DNA of 8,041 nt from RGIG8775 sp045660295 (GTDB taxonomy: Bacteria > Bacillota > Clostridia > Oscillospirales > CAG-272), in the NCBI GenBank assembly GCA_045660295.1, contig JAZRDN010000024.1, positions 1 through 8,041 of the forward strand, in the 5' to 3' direction. Both the position numbers and the translations under genes were made by a program. The notes below the pieces were generated by a model, which was given only the letters and a program-made list of their open reading frames with translations, made no database searches and was not told the origin of the DNA. Shown here in pieces: positions 1-6,471 of this stretch. Numbering within the stretch: position 1 is the stretch's first letter; each line of letters opens with the position of its first letter.

Positions 1-145
1 TATCCTCTCCTACGAATGATATATCGAAGCGTGCCGCAGGAATGATATCACTACAAATTTCGTGTAGACGAATTTTTGCTTTCCGTTCTTTTTCGTCTCT
101 TCGTCGCATAGGATTGAGTAACACAAAAAAGGAGAATTACATACT
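1..145 (+). other. Upstream region of spoIIIAH, possible 3' end of a preceding gene
   Basis: Reading frame 3 is open from the window edge to a TGA at 147-149, which would overlap the spoIIIAH start codon as ATGA. In other clostridia spoIIIAG precedes spoIIIAH, and the early residues of this frame (SSPTNDIS) loosely recall the end of SpoIIIAG proteins. The rest of the frame is Ser/Arg/Phe-rich and unconvincing, so the true upstream gene may stop earlier or be frameshifted here. No clear sigma-A or sigma-E promoter could be picked out. The only firm element is the Shine-Dalgarno sequence GGAGAA at 131-136. Confidence 0.25.
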
Positions 146-703
146 ATGAAAAACGAAAAATGCAAAAAGTTATTTTCTAGCAAAACAGCGAGGAGCGTGG
201 TTGTGACCGTTGCCGTGCTTCTTATCGGTCTTGCGGTCTATCTCAATTACCGCTGGTTCTACGATCCCATCGACTCTCTCGGCTTCGGAGAGAATAACAT
301 GGACGATAATTCGAGCGACAGCGCTCAAACGGGAACCGAAAACGAAGAGGACGGGGGCAACGATTATTTTTCCTCAACAGTTCTCTACCGTCAGCAGTCA
401 AGAGACGAGGCAATTGACGTTCTCAAGCTTGTAACCGAAAACGAAGAGGCAACCGAAGAGGCGAAGGCTGAGGCTGCGGAGAAAATATCCAAGATAGCCG
501 TAGATATTCAGAACGAAACCAATATCGAAACTCTTGTCAAGGCTAAGGGATTTGAGGAGTGCGTTGCGGTTATAAGCGACGGGGCTGTGAGCGTTATCGT
601 TTCCGCAGATGAGCTTCGCGCAAATCAGGCGGCGCAGATACTTACAATCGTTTATGAAACGACGGGTATATCTCCCGAAAACGTCAGCATTGTTAACAAA
701 TAA
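146..703 (+). CDS. spoIIIAH: Stage III sporulation protein AH (SpoIIIAH-like)
   Basis: SpoIIIAH is the mother-cell partner of forespore SpoIIQ in the SpoIIIA-SpoIIQ channel that links the two compartments during engulfment. The 185-residue product fits the family. It has a short basic cytoplasmic N-terminus, one membrane segment at about residues 17-35, an acidic Asn/Asp/Glu-rich linker at about 48-72, and a ring-building domain related to YscJ/FliF at about 73-185. That domain contains YFSSTVLYRQQSRDEAIDVL, the AKGFEECV stretch (about 133-140) and the closing AAQILTIVYE...ISPENVSIV. The ATG is preceded by GGAGAA with 9-base spacing. The usual upstream spoIIIA genes would lie to the left, outside the window. 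In the family, expression is under sigma-E; no such promoter was recognised here. The family call rests on recognition of the C-terminal pattern, not on a search. Confidence 0.88.
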   Translation: MKNEKCKKLFSSKTARSVVVTVAVLLIGLAVYLNYRWFYDPIDSLGFGENNMDDNSSDSAQTGTENEEDGGNDYFSSTVLYRQQSRDEAIDVLKLVTENEEATEEAKAEAAEKISKIAVDIQNETNIETLVKAKGFEECVAVISDGAVSVIVSADELRANQAAQILTIVYETTGISPENVSIVNK

Positions 704-713
704 TTATAAAAAT

Positions 714-759
714 AGCGAGGTTAGGGCTCTTTAGTATCGTGCCCCAGCCTCGCTTTTTT
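714..759. terminator. Bidirectional Rho-independent terminator between convergent genes
   Basis: AGCGAGG (714-720) pairs with CCTCGCT (748-754), and GGGC (724-727) can extend the stem with GCCC (741-744). A run of Ts follows on the + strand (754-759). On the - strand the hairpin is followed by ATTTTTA (complement of 707-713). It can therefore end both spoIIIAH and the leftward phosphoesterase gene that stops at 788. Confidence 0.8.
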
Positions 760-787
760 GTTTCGAATCTCTTGGTCCGAGATTGTT

Positions 788-2710
788 TTAGGATGGATTT
801 TTGCATTTTTTCTTAATGATCAGTGCCGCGATAGCCGCCGCGCCTGCTCCCATCACCGCTATAGCTGCGCTTATTCCGATAAGCGCGCCGCGCTTATCAT
901 TTTTTCCGCTTTGGCTGTCTTTTAAATTAGCAGAGCATTCGTCGCATAACCAATCGTCATCGAGATCGATATGATCGGGAACGCTTCTCGTATACGTGCA
1001 TTCCTTGCGGTCACAGCTTGCGTCACAAGCGTTTGAAAAAGTGTGCCCGAGAGCATCGGATAAAGGCTCGGAGCATATCTTGCAAAAAGAGCCTTCGGTA
1101 CAGTTTGCATCCTGTGCATAGTGTTCTCTCGGAGTGCCCTTTACTGTTCCGCACCCCTCGGTAGTGCAGATTTGCGGCGTTGTGCAAGTGGAGGGCGCAA
1201 AGCTGTGTCCTGTTTTTGCGATTTCCTCCTTTTGGGGAGAGGTCTTTAATATGCAGCTTGCGTCCTTATAATATTCGCCGCAACCCTCGCAATAGAAGTA
1301 AGCGTTGTTTCCGCCCTCAGTGCAGGTCGGCTTCTTTGCTTCAATTTCTTTCGGGGTGTGGGTGTGAGGCGTCTTGTTTATCGTAAATGTGTCGAAAAGC
1401 TCGGGCTCGTCGCCGTCTATGTAATACGCCTTAAGAGTTATCGACTCATCGGTCACAGAAAAGTGAACCACGCTTTTGCGAAGCTCATCGTTTATCAGTG
1501 CCGCGTAAGGTGCTCCGTCGTAATCAAGCGTGCGCTTTAAGCACTGAGTGCCCGAAGAGCATCCGGCAGTAAGATAGAGTGGGCCGCTCGGGTCTTTAAC
1601 GGTATTGTCCGTAACAACGTCGTCGCTGACCTCTGTTCCGTTTATAATATGGCTTCGAGTATACACGTGATCGTGGCCCGAAAGAACTATATCAATTCCA
1701 AGCTCGGTGAAAATCGGCGCAAGTGCTTCGCGAGGCTTTTTAGCAACGAATTCGTAATACTGGTGCTCGGGATTTGAATGTCCTCCGCAGGAAAAGAAGG
1801 GGTAGTGCATAACTACTATCTTCCAGGAAACGTCGGGATTTGCCTGCATAGCTTCGATTATAAACTGCTTATGATCCTCTGCCGCATTCGCTCCTTTTGC
1901 AACGTTCAGATGCATAAAGAGGGTATTGTTATAAACGTACCAATAGCTTGAATCGGAGGTTGTAACCGCGTATTTATCGCTTGCGTTGGGGCGGTAAAAG
2001 CGCTCTGCGTAGGATGAGAAAATCTTATCGCCCGACTGAATATCGTGCGCAGGTCCTGCCGTTGGAGCAAAGGTTATCTCGGCAAGCTCGTCTGCAAAGA
2101 AGTTAGACCAGTGCTCCTCCGCCTCGTCGGTTGCTACGTTTTTTCCGTTCGTTCCAACCTGATCTCCCGCAGAAACCAAAAGCTCTGCGTTTTCAAAGGC
2201 TTGATATTCATGGTTGATCTTATTTAGCGTGTCAGCCCACATATCACCGTGAGCTTCGCTCTTTACCTGCGGGTCTCCCGCAAATATAAGTTCGTAATCT
2301 CCAAAGCTTCCGGTCTCAAAGCGGTATAGATTCGAAACCGCGTTTCCCGCGCGGAGTCTGTAAACGTATTCCGTGTTTTCCTTGAGACCTGTTATAGTTG
2401 CGCGGTTTATGTAGTAGCCGCTCTTCACCTTTGCCGCCGACACGGTTGCATTTGCGGTTTCGTATTCGGTGGGGAAAGCGCCTCGGGTCATATTTTCTAT
2501 AGGAGCGTAATCAACAGCTCCCGAAATATTCAGAGTTGAATACCAATTCAGATTTTTCTGAGTTTGGTCAGTGCCAACTCCGAGCACGATATCGTCAAAA
2601 AAAGTTGGTTCTGTTGTAAAATCATTCGCTTTTGCCGCCGTCGGCAATAAAAACAGGGGTGAGATCATAGAACAAATAACGGCTAAGTAAATTCTTTTCT
2701 TCTTTTTCAT
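788..2710 (-). CDS. Secreted, membrane-anchored metallophosphoesterase with Fn3-like domain and Cys-rich repeats
   Basis: The 640-residue product is a surface phosphoesterase of the purple-acid-phosphatase-like type. Domains in order: signal peptide 1-28 ending AKA; an Fn3-like domain about 38-135; a calcineurin-like metallophosphoesterase domain about 140-430; Cys/His-rich repeats about 450-595 (repeated CxxC pairs such as CEGCG, CKIC, CDEC); and a membrane segment about 608-632 followed by KKKCK. Visible metal-site motifs are GDPQ (145-148), GDQ (182-184), MHYP (His302) and GHDH (345-348). The usual GNH[ED] motif reads GPAHD (219-223), so the Asn ligand is missing. The ATG at 2710 is chosen over an in-frame GTG at 2719 because GGAG (2722-2719) sits 8 bases before the ATG but overlaps the GTG. 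Substrate is unknown; extracellular phosphate-ester or nucleotide hydrolysis is inferred from the family. It diverges from asd and converges on spoIIIAH. Confidence 0.85.
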   Translation of the reverse strand: MKKKKRIYLAVICSMISPLFLLPTAAKANDFTTEPTFFDDIVLGVGTDQTQKNLNWYSTLNISGAVDYAPIENMTRGAFPTEYETANATVSAAKVKSGYYINRATITGLKENTEYVYRLRAGNAVSNLYRFETGSFGDYELIFAGDPQVKSEAHGDMWADTLNKINHEYQAFENAELLVSAGDQVGTNGKNVATDEAEEHWSNFFADELAEITFAPTAGPAHDIQSGDKIFSSYAERFYRPNASDKYAVTTSDSSYWYVYNNTLFMHLNVAKGANAAEDHKQFIIEAMQANPDVSWKIVVMHYPFFSCGGHSNPEHQYYEFVAKKPREALAPIFTELGIDIVLSGHDHVYTRSHIINGTEVSDDVVTDNTVKDPSGPLYLTAGCSSGTQCLKRTLDYDGAPYAALINDELRKSVVHFSVTDESITLKAYYIDGDEPELFDTFTINKTPHTHTPKEIEAKKPTCTEGGNNAYFYCEGCGEYYKDASCILKTSPQKEEIAKTGHSFAPSTCTTPQICTTEGCGTVKGTPREHYAQDANCTEGSFCKICSEPLSDALGHTFSNACDASCDRKECTYTRSVPDHIDLDDDWLCDECSANLKDSQSGKNDKRGALIGISAAIAVMGAGAAAIAALIIKKKCKNPS

Positions 2711-2775
2711 AAGATACACTCCGCAATACGTCTCGTTTTTAAATTAAAGCTTCTTTTTTGCTTTTCGTCACTTAA

Positions 2776-2803
2776 ATTATAGCACAACTTAAAAAAATTA
2801 CAA
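2776..2803 (-). promoter_or_regulatory. Sigma-A promoter of the metallophosphoesterase gene
   Basis: On the - strand TTGTAA (2803-2798) is followed after 16 bases by a perfect TATAAT (2781-2776), preceded by TG one base upstream (TGCTATAAT), which makes it an extended -10. Transcription would start near 2769, leaving a leader of about 60 bases before the ATG at 2710. Confidence 0.7.
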
Positions 2804-2849
2804 GTATGCGCACGGCTCTTTTGGTGCAGAAATATTTTTTAATATTCGA

Positions 2850-2878
2850 TTGACATATATACTGTAATATGTTAAAAT
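2850..2878 (+). promoter_or_regulatory. Sigma-A promoter of asd
   Basis: A perfect -35 TTGACA (2850-2855) and a 5/6 -10 TAAAAT (2873-2878) are separated by 17 bases. The expected start, near 2885, leaves a leader of about 40 bases. That is too short for a lysine riboswitch, and none is visible. GGAG (2913-2916) lies 8 bases before the asd ATG. Confidence 0.85.
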
Positions 2879-2924
2879 AAATATTATCATTTTAAATTTA
2901 TTAAATAAGAATGGAGTAAAGCTA

Positions 2925-4010
2925 ATGAAAAAGTTAAACGTTGGTATTATCGGTGCAACCGGCATGGTTGGTCAGAGATTTATTCTCTTGCTTGAAAATC
3001 ATCCCTATTTTGAAATAAAGGCCCTCGTTGCCGGCCCCCGTTCCGCAGGTCAGAAGTATTCCGAGGCTGTAGAGGGAAGATGGAAGATGGCTGTTCCGTG
3101 CCCCGAAAAGGTTCGCGATATGGTGGTTATGTCTTCTGATGATGTTGAGGGCGTTGGCGCTTTGTGCGACTTCGTTTTCTGCGCAGTAAGTCTTGGCAAG
3201 GCGGAAACCCGCGAGCTTGAGGAAAGATATGCGAAGGCGGAAATTCCCGTAGTTTCCAACAACTCCGCTCACAGATGGACTCCCGACGTTCCTATGGTAA
3301 TTCCCGAGGTAAACGATGCGCATCTTGACGTTATTGCGGCTCAGAGAAAAAGACTGGGCACAGAGCGCGGCTTCATTGCCGTAAAGCCCAACTGCTCGAT
3401 CCAGTCTTACGTTGGTGCGCTTACTCCTCTCCGTAAGTACGGAATCAAGGAGGTCGTTGCCACAACGTACCAGGCTATAAGCGGCGCGGGAAAGACCTTT
3501 AAGGAATGGCCCGAAATGATAGATAACCTTATCCCCTTTATCGGCGGTGAGGAAGAGAAGAGCGAAAAAGAGCCTCTTCGCGTTTGGGGCGAAGTAAAGG
3601 GCGGCGAGATAGTTCCCGCAACCGAGCCTGTTATCACAACTCAGTGCTTGAGAGTTCCCGTAACCGACGGTCATATGGCAGCGGTATTCGTTAAGTTTGA
3701 TAAGAAGCCAACTAAGGAAGAGATCCTTAATGAATGGAAGAACTTCAAGGGCAAGCCTCAGACACTCGGACTTCCGAACGCTCCCGAGCAGTTCATTACC
3801 TATTTTGAGGAGGAAAACAGACCTCAGACCGGCGTTGACAGAAATCTTTACGGCGGCATGGGCGTAAGCGTTGGAAGACTCCGTGAGGATACTGTTTACG
3901 ATTATAAGTTCGTAGGTCTTTCTCATAACACGCTTCGCGGCGCGGCAGGCGGCGCTGTTCTTATCGCAGAGCTTCTTTATCGCGAGGGATATCTTACCGC
4001 AAAGAACTGA
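2925..4010 (+). CDS. asd: Aspartate-semialdehyde dehydrogenase (archaeal/fungal-type)
   Basis: The enzyme reduces L-4-aspartyl phosphate to L-aspartate 4-semialdehyde with NADPH, the branch-point step to lysine/diaminopimelate, threonine and methionine, in the cytoplasm. The 361-residue length and motifs fit the archaeal/fungal class rather than the classic E. coli-type enzyme. The nucleotide-binding loop GATGMVGQ is at 10-17. The catalytic cysteine is Cys157 in KPNCSIQ. The substrate-binding Arg243 and catalytic base His250 lie in CLRVPVTDGHMAAVFV, and TYQAISGAGK is at 181-190. The C-terminal end, with GGMGVSVGR and LSHNTLRGAAGGAVL, is complete. The gene has its own promoter and ribosome-binding site and no lysine or threonine pathway neighbour, so it appears monocistronic. 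A 330-codon open frame on the opposite strand is a coding shadow. Confidence 0.95.
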   Translation: MKKLNVGIIGATGMVGQRFILLLENHPYFEIKALVAGPRSAGQKYSEAVEGRWKMAVPCPEKVRDMVVMSSDDVEGVGALCDFVFCAVSLGKAETRELEERYAKAEIPVVSNNSAHRWTPDVPMVIPEVNDAHLDVIAAQRKRLGTERGFIAVKPNCSIQSYVGALTPLRKYGIKEVVATTYQAISGAGKTFKEWPEMIDNLIPFIGGEEEKSEKEPLRVWGEVKGGEIVPATEPVITTQCLRVPVTDGHMAAVFVKFDKKPTKEEILNEWKNFKGKPQTLGLPNAPEQFITYFEEENRPQTGVDRNLYGGMGVSVGRLREDTVYDYKFVGLSHNTLRGAAGGAVLIAELLYREGYLTAKN

Positions 4011-4058
4011 TTTTCTCGCATCGGAATTTTAAAAAGCTGTTTGAAAATACATAATTGC

Positions 4059-4100
4059 GCCGAATTTGGTGATTTTGAATAAAATTCGAGGCTAATTTTT
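4059..4100 (+). terminator. Possible weak terminator of asd
   Basis: GCC plus GAATTT (4059-4067) can pair with AAATTC and GGC (4082-4092) across a two-base bulge. The loop is about 14 bases, and TAATTTTT (4093-4100) follows. The stem is short and AT-rich, so termination may be inefficient. No better candidate lies between asd and the next promoter. Confidence 0.4.
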
Positions 4101-4134
4101 GGCGGATGTAAAGTTTTTTAGAATGCGCTTCCTA

Positions 4135-4163
4135 TTGACTTTTCATAGATGAAAATATATAAT
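4135..4163 (+). promoter_or_regulatory. Sigma-A promoter of the lipoprotein operon
   Basis: TTGACT (4135-4140) and a perfect TATAAT (4158-4163) are spaced by 17 bases. A second TATAAT directly follows (4164-4169) but at poor spacing. No comparable promoter is visible in front of the second or third lipoprotein gene, so the three are probably co-transcribed from here. Confidence 0.85.
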
Positions 4164-4215
4164 TATAATAGTATAAAAATATCTAACAAGGAACGAAAGG
4201 CAAACAGGTATTAAA

Positions 4216-4857
4216 ATGAAAAAGATTATATGCTTACTTCTCGCTCTTACTTGTGTCTTCACTTTCATGTCTTGCTCCGATAAGGACCTCGATGCGCTTG
4301 TTGAGCTCATAGATGCATCTTCGCCTACGAAGATCACTACCCTTACAACGTATCAGTATGGAAGTCAGACGTTTACCGGTAAGTTTACGACTGAAATTGC
4401 AGAAAGCAATTCTGTGACCGATTATAGATATCAGAGATATGCTGTTCTCGGCGATGCGGACAAAGAAGGTGTTACCGTTGACGGTAATATTGCTACTGTA
4501 AGCGGCAAGGTTTATTATAAGAACGGAAAATTCTCCGAGGACGGTGAGAATTGGTTCGCAGAAGCACCCGACACGAACGTTGTTATGATGCATCTTGCGT
4601 TGTCTAGCGATTATCTCGGTGATTATACCATAACCGATGACGGTATGACTCTTAATGCAAGCGGACTTAATAAGGAAGCTGTTAAGGCAATTCTCGGAAT
4701 TGACGTTTCCGTAAACGATGCGGGCGCATCTCTTACGATTAAGACTAACGGTAATTACATAACAGGACTTTCTGTTTCTTACGTTGCGGTTGATACAGAG
4801 GCTGTCGTTACTGTTGAATCCTCTTATACGTATAACCCTACGGTTAATGCAGAGTAA
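4216..4857 (+). CDS. Putative lipoprotein, first of three tandem paralogues
   Basis: This 213-residue protein has no family I recognise. It begins with a lipoprotein signal (MKK, a hydrophobic core and lipobox FMSC), so Cys20 should be lipidated and the protein anchored outside the cytoplasmic membrane. After the Cys comes an acidic helix (about 21-35, LDALVELIDASS), then alternating polar/hydrophobic segments that look like beta strands, ending with paired strands around GLSVSYV and VTVESSYTY. The layout matches the two genes that follow. A polar-sheet binding shell of the LolA/LppX type is conceivable but is only inference. The spacing of AGG (4206-4208) to the ATG is 7 bases. It is first in a three-gene unit with a strong promoter, suggesting substantial expression. 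Confidence 0.8.
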   Translation: MKKIICLLLALTCVFTFMSCSDKDLDALVELIDASSPTKITTLTTYQYGSQTFTGKFTTEIAESNSVTDYRYQRYAVLGDADKEGVTVDGNIATVSGKVYYKNGKFSEDGENWFAEAPDTNVVMMHLALSSDYLGDYTITDDGMTLNASGLNKEAVKAILGIDVSVNDAGASLTIKTNGNYITGLSVSYVAVDTEAVVTVESSYTYNPTVNAE

Positions 4858-4908
4858 TCCGCATTTGCGTACGATAAATTAAGTAGTAATAGAAAGGCAG
4901 GATATATA

Positions 4909-5592
4909 ATGAAGAAGATTTTAGCAATCATTCTTGCGCTTACCTGCGTGTTCGCAATGTTTTCTTGCGGAAAAGAAGGTATCGAGGATCAGGTAGAATC
5001 TATCGAAAGAATGTATTCGGTAAGTGCTCCCACTAAGATTGTTGCAACAACGAGCAGCACTTTCGGAAATATCGTTCTTGACGGAACGTATACATACGTT
5101 ACAGGTAAAATCGATGGCAAGATTGCCACAGTAGAACAGAGCGTGTACGAGGAGCTTGCAAGTGTTGAGGACGGTAAGGGTGAGATAATTACCGGCGCTG
5201 TAAAGACGGTTTCCAGCACTAAGGAATTCCATGAGGACCTCGGTATTCGCGAGAGCTATAACGGCGCATTTAAGAATTGGACAGATGGATATAACTTTGC
5301 TCCTGTAGCAGGTGATATAGCAATTGACCTTGCGTTTGAAAATCTTAAGGACGTAAAGTATGAGAACAATACTCTCTCCTTCACAGTTACATCAGATAAG
5401 ACCGCTGCAGTTCTCGGTGAGGACTATGCGCAGGATGCGGACATTGCCGTTGCTATTGTAAACGACGGTTCGGTTGTTACATCGATCACAATGTCTTATA
5501 CGCTTGAGGCAGAGGGCGATTATCCCGAAACCGCTGTTGTTATAAGCATTTCGTATGAGTACGATATTCAAGAAGTAACACTTGTGAAGTAA
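4909..5592 (+). CDS. Putative lipoprotein, second of three tandem paralogues
   Basis: This 227-residue exported lipoprotein has lipobox MFSC at 17-20 and lipidated Cys20, the same position as in its two neighbours. The signal peptide is nearly identical in pattern to the first gene (ALTCVF shared). The mature N-terminus again holds an acidic helix (GIEDQVESIERM) followed by APTKIVATT, closely matching SPTKITTLTT in the first protein. The C-terminus ends in beta-strand pairs (SITMSYTLE, VVISISYEYD), as in the other two. It contains an extra segment at about residues 95-125 (Glu/Lys/Thr-rich) that the others lack. It lies 51 bases downstream of the first gene with AAAGGCAGG before the start. 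Function is unknown; paralogy is inferred from layout and short shared motifs because overall identity is low. Confidence 0.8.
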   Translation: MKKILAIILALTCVFAMFSCGKEGIEDQVESIERMYSVSAPTKIVATTSSTFGNIVLDGTYTYVTGKIDGKIATVEQSVYEELASVEDGKGEIITGAVKTVSSTKEFHEDLGIRESYNGAFKNWTDGYNFAPVAGDIAIDLAFENLKDVKYENNTLSFTVTSDKTAAVLGEDYAQDADIAVAIVNDGSVVTSITMSYTLEAEGDYPETAVVISISYEYDIQEVTLVK

Positions 5593-5621
5593 TTCATCGA
5601 TAATCGAAAGGATAAATAAAG

Positions 5622-6206
5622 ATGAAAAAGATATTAGTTATGCTTCTTGCTCTTACCCTCGCATTTTCGATGTTTTCTTGCGGTGGAGACGAGCAGATCG
5701 AAGCGTTTGTTGCAGCTATAGAAGAAACAAATCCTAACACCTTGACGGTTACCGTTAAGCAGGAATCCGAGCTTGGAACTCTCAACGCTGTTTATAACAC
5801 CGTTTACGCTGAGGACGGCTCATTCGTTATGGAATATGCGTATGACGTGTTTAATTCCGCTGCTACCAGTGCAACCGAAGGCGTTGTATCTACAAAGACA
5901 GGCACCGTTACCTGCGATAAGGACGGAAATTACAGTGACGGCGGCGAATTCAAGGGTAAGAACGAAACCTCAACAGGTCTCACGATTGACCTTGAGTACA
6001 AAAAGTTTGAGAATTATACAATATCTCAGGACGGAACAGTTCTTACAGCAGAAATTTCAGCTGACATTTCCGAGAACGTACTCGGTATAAATCTCGGCGT
6101 TGATTCCGTTCTTGTTATTACAAGAGCAGGCAATCAGGTTTCTACCGTCAGCCTTGTTTACACAACAGAGCAGGGCAAGGTAACAATACTTGTTTCCTAC
6201 AATTAA
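5622..6206 (+). CDS. Putative lipoprotein, third of three tandem paralogues
   Basis: This 194-residue exported lipoprotein has lipobox MFSC with Cys20, preceded by MKK and a Leu-rich core. The mature protein starts with an acidic Gly/Asp/Glu patch and helix (EQIEAFVAAIEETNP), then a strand TLTVTVKQES corresponding to KITTLTT and KIVATT in the upstream genes. The middle is polar and Gly/Thr-rich (GTVTCDKDGNYSDGGEF), and the C-terminus ends in two strands (VSTVSLVYTT, KVTILVSYN). Apart from Cys20 only one Cys (in VTCDK) is present in the mature part. AAAGGA (5607-5612) lies 9 bases before the ATG, and the gene starts 29 bases after the second one ends. It is the last gene of the unit, followed directly by a strong hairpin. 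Function is unknown. Confidence 0.8.
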   Translation: MKKILVMLLALTLAFSMFSCGGDEQIEAFVAAIEETNPNTLTVTVKQESELGTLNAVYNTVYAEDGSFVMEYAYDVFNSAATSATEGVVSTKTGTVTCDKDGNYSDGGEFKGKNETSTGLTIDLEYKKFENYTISQDGTVLTAEISADISENVLGINLGVDSVLVITRAGNQVSTVSLVYTTEQGKVTILVSYN

Positions 6207-6217
6207 ACAGTATTAAA

Positions 6218-6245
6218 AAGAGCGGTGAGCAACCTCACCGCTCTT
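6218..6245. terminator. Hairpin terminator after the lipoprotein operon
   Basis: A perfect 12-bp stem, AAGAGCGGTGAG (6218-6229) and CTCACCGCTCTT (6234-6245), closes on the tetraloop CAAC. On the + strand it is followed by AAGTTTA, a poor T tract. On the - strand it is followed by TTTTTAATA (from the As at 6215-6219), so as a classical terminator it looks better leftward. Position right after the operon still favours a role in ending it or stabilising the mRNA 3' end. Confidence 0.75.
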
Positions 6246-6314
6246 AAGTTTAAAATAAAAGGCGAAACGCGATGAGTTAATAGAATTATTTATAATTTAT
6301 TAATATATTATGCA

Positions 6315-6342
6315 TTGTTTGTTCATAAATATTTGATATAAT
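6315..6342 (+). promoter_or_regulatory. Promoter of the tRNA gene
   Basis: A perfect TATAAT (6337-6342) is preceded by TGA, giving an extended -10 (TGATATAAT). A weak -35, TTGTTT (6315-6320), lies 16 bases upstream. The likely start, near 6349, is about 10 bases before the tRNA 5' end. Confidence 0.7.
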
Positions 6343-6358
6343 ATATCGGCTACAGTAC

Positions 6359-6435
6359 GGACCATTAGCTCAGTTGGTTAGAGCTACCGGCTCATAACCG
6401 GTCGGTCCTAGGTTCGAGTCCTAGATGGTCCACCA
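6359..6435 (+). tRNA. tRNA with anticodon CAT (elongator Met, or Ile2 read with lysidine)
   Basis: The cloverleaf is complete over 77 bases including the encoded CCA. Acceptor arms are GGACCAT (6359-6365) and ATGGTCC (6425-6431). The D stem is GCTC/GAGC, and the anticodon arm is ACCGG-CTCATAA-CCGGT with CAT at 6393-6395. The variable loop is CGGTC, and the T arm is CTAGG-TTCGAGT-CCTAG. The G1-C72 pair and the anticodon stem exclude an initiator tRNA. C4-G69 and C5-G68 in the acceptor stem, and the overall likeness to Bacillus tRNA-Ile2 as I remember it, favour the isoleucine species in which TilS converts C34 to lysidine. Automatic annotation would usually say Met. Identity between these two is not settled. 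Confidence 0.95.
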
Positions 6436-6469
6436 AAAAATACCGAGAACTTTTTCTCGGTATTTTTTT
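6436..6469 (+). terminator. Rho-independent terminator of the tRNA
   Basis: TACCGAGAA (6441-6449) pairs with TTCTCGGTA (6454-6462), loop CTTT. It is extended by A-T pairs and followed by seven Ts (6463-6469). It begins directly after the CCA end, so the tRNA is a single-gene transcript. Confidence 0.92.
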
Positions 6470-6471
6470 AT

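Noticed and set aside
2711..2719. GTG start three codons upstream for the metallophosphoesterase
   Set aside because: The GGAG ribosome site overlaps this GTG but is ideally spaced 8 bases from the ATG at 2710.
2720..2924. Lysine riboswitch or other leader upstream of asd
   Set aside because: The promoter at 2850-2878 leaves only about 40 bases of AT-rich leader, far too short for a lysine riboswitch, and no hairpin is visible.
2934..3926. A 330-codon open frame on the - strand opposite asd
   Set aside because: It lies wholly antisense to a clearly recognised enzyme, has no family features or ribosome site, and is explained by codon bias of asd.
4234..4593. A 119-codon - strand frame inside the first lipoprotein gene, and a 103-codon one inside the second
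   Set aside because: Both are antisense shadows of coherent lipoprotein genes, with no recognisable start signal or motif.
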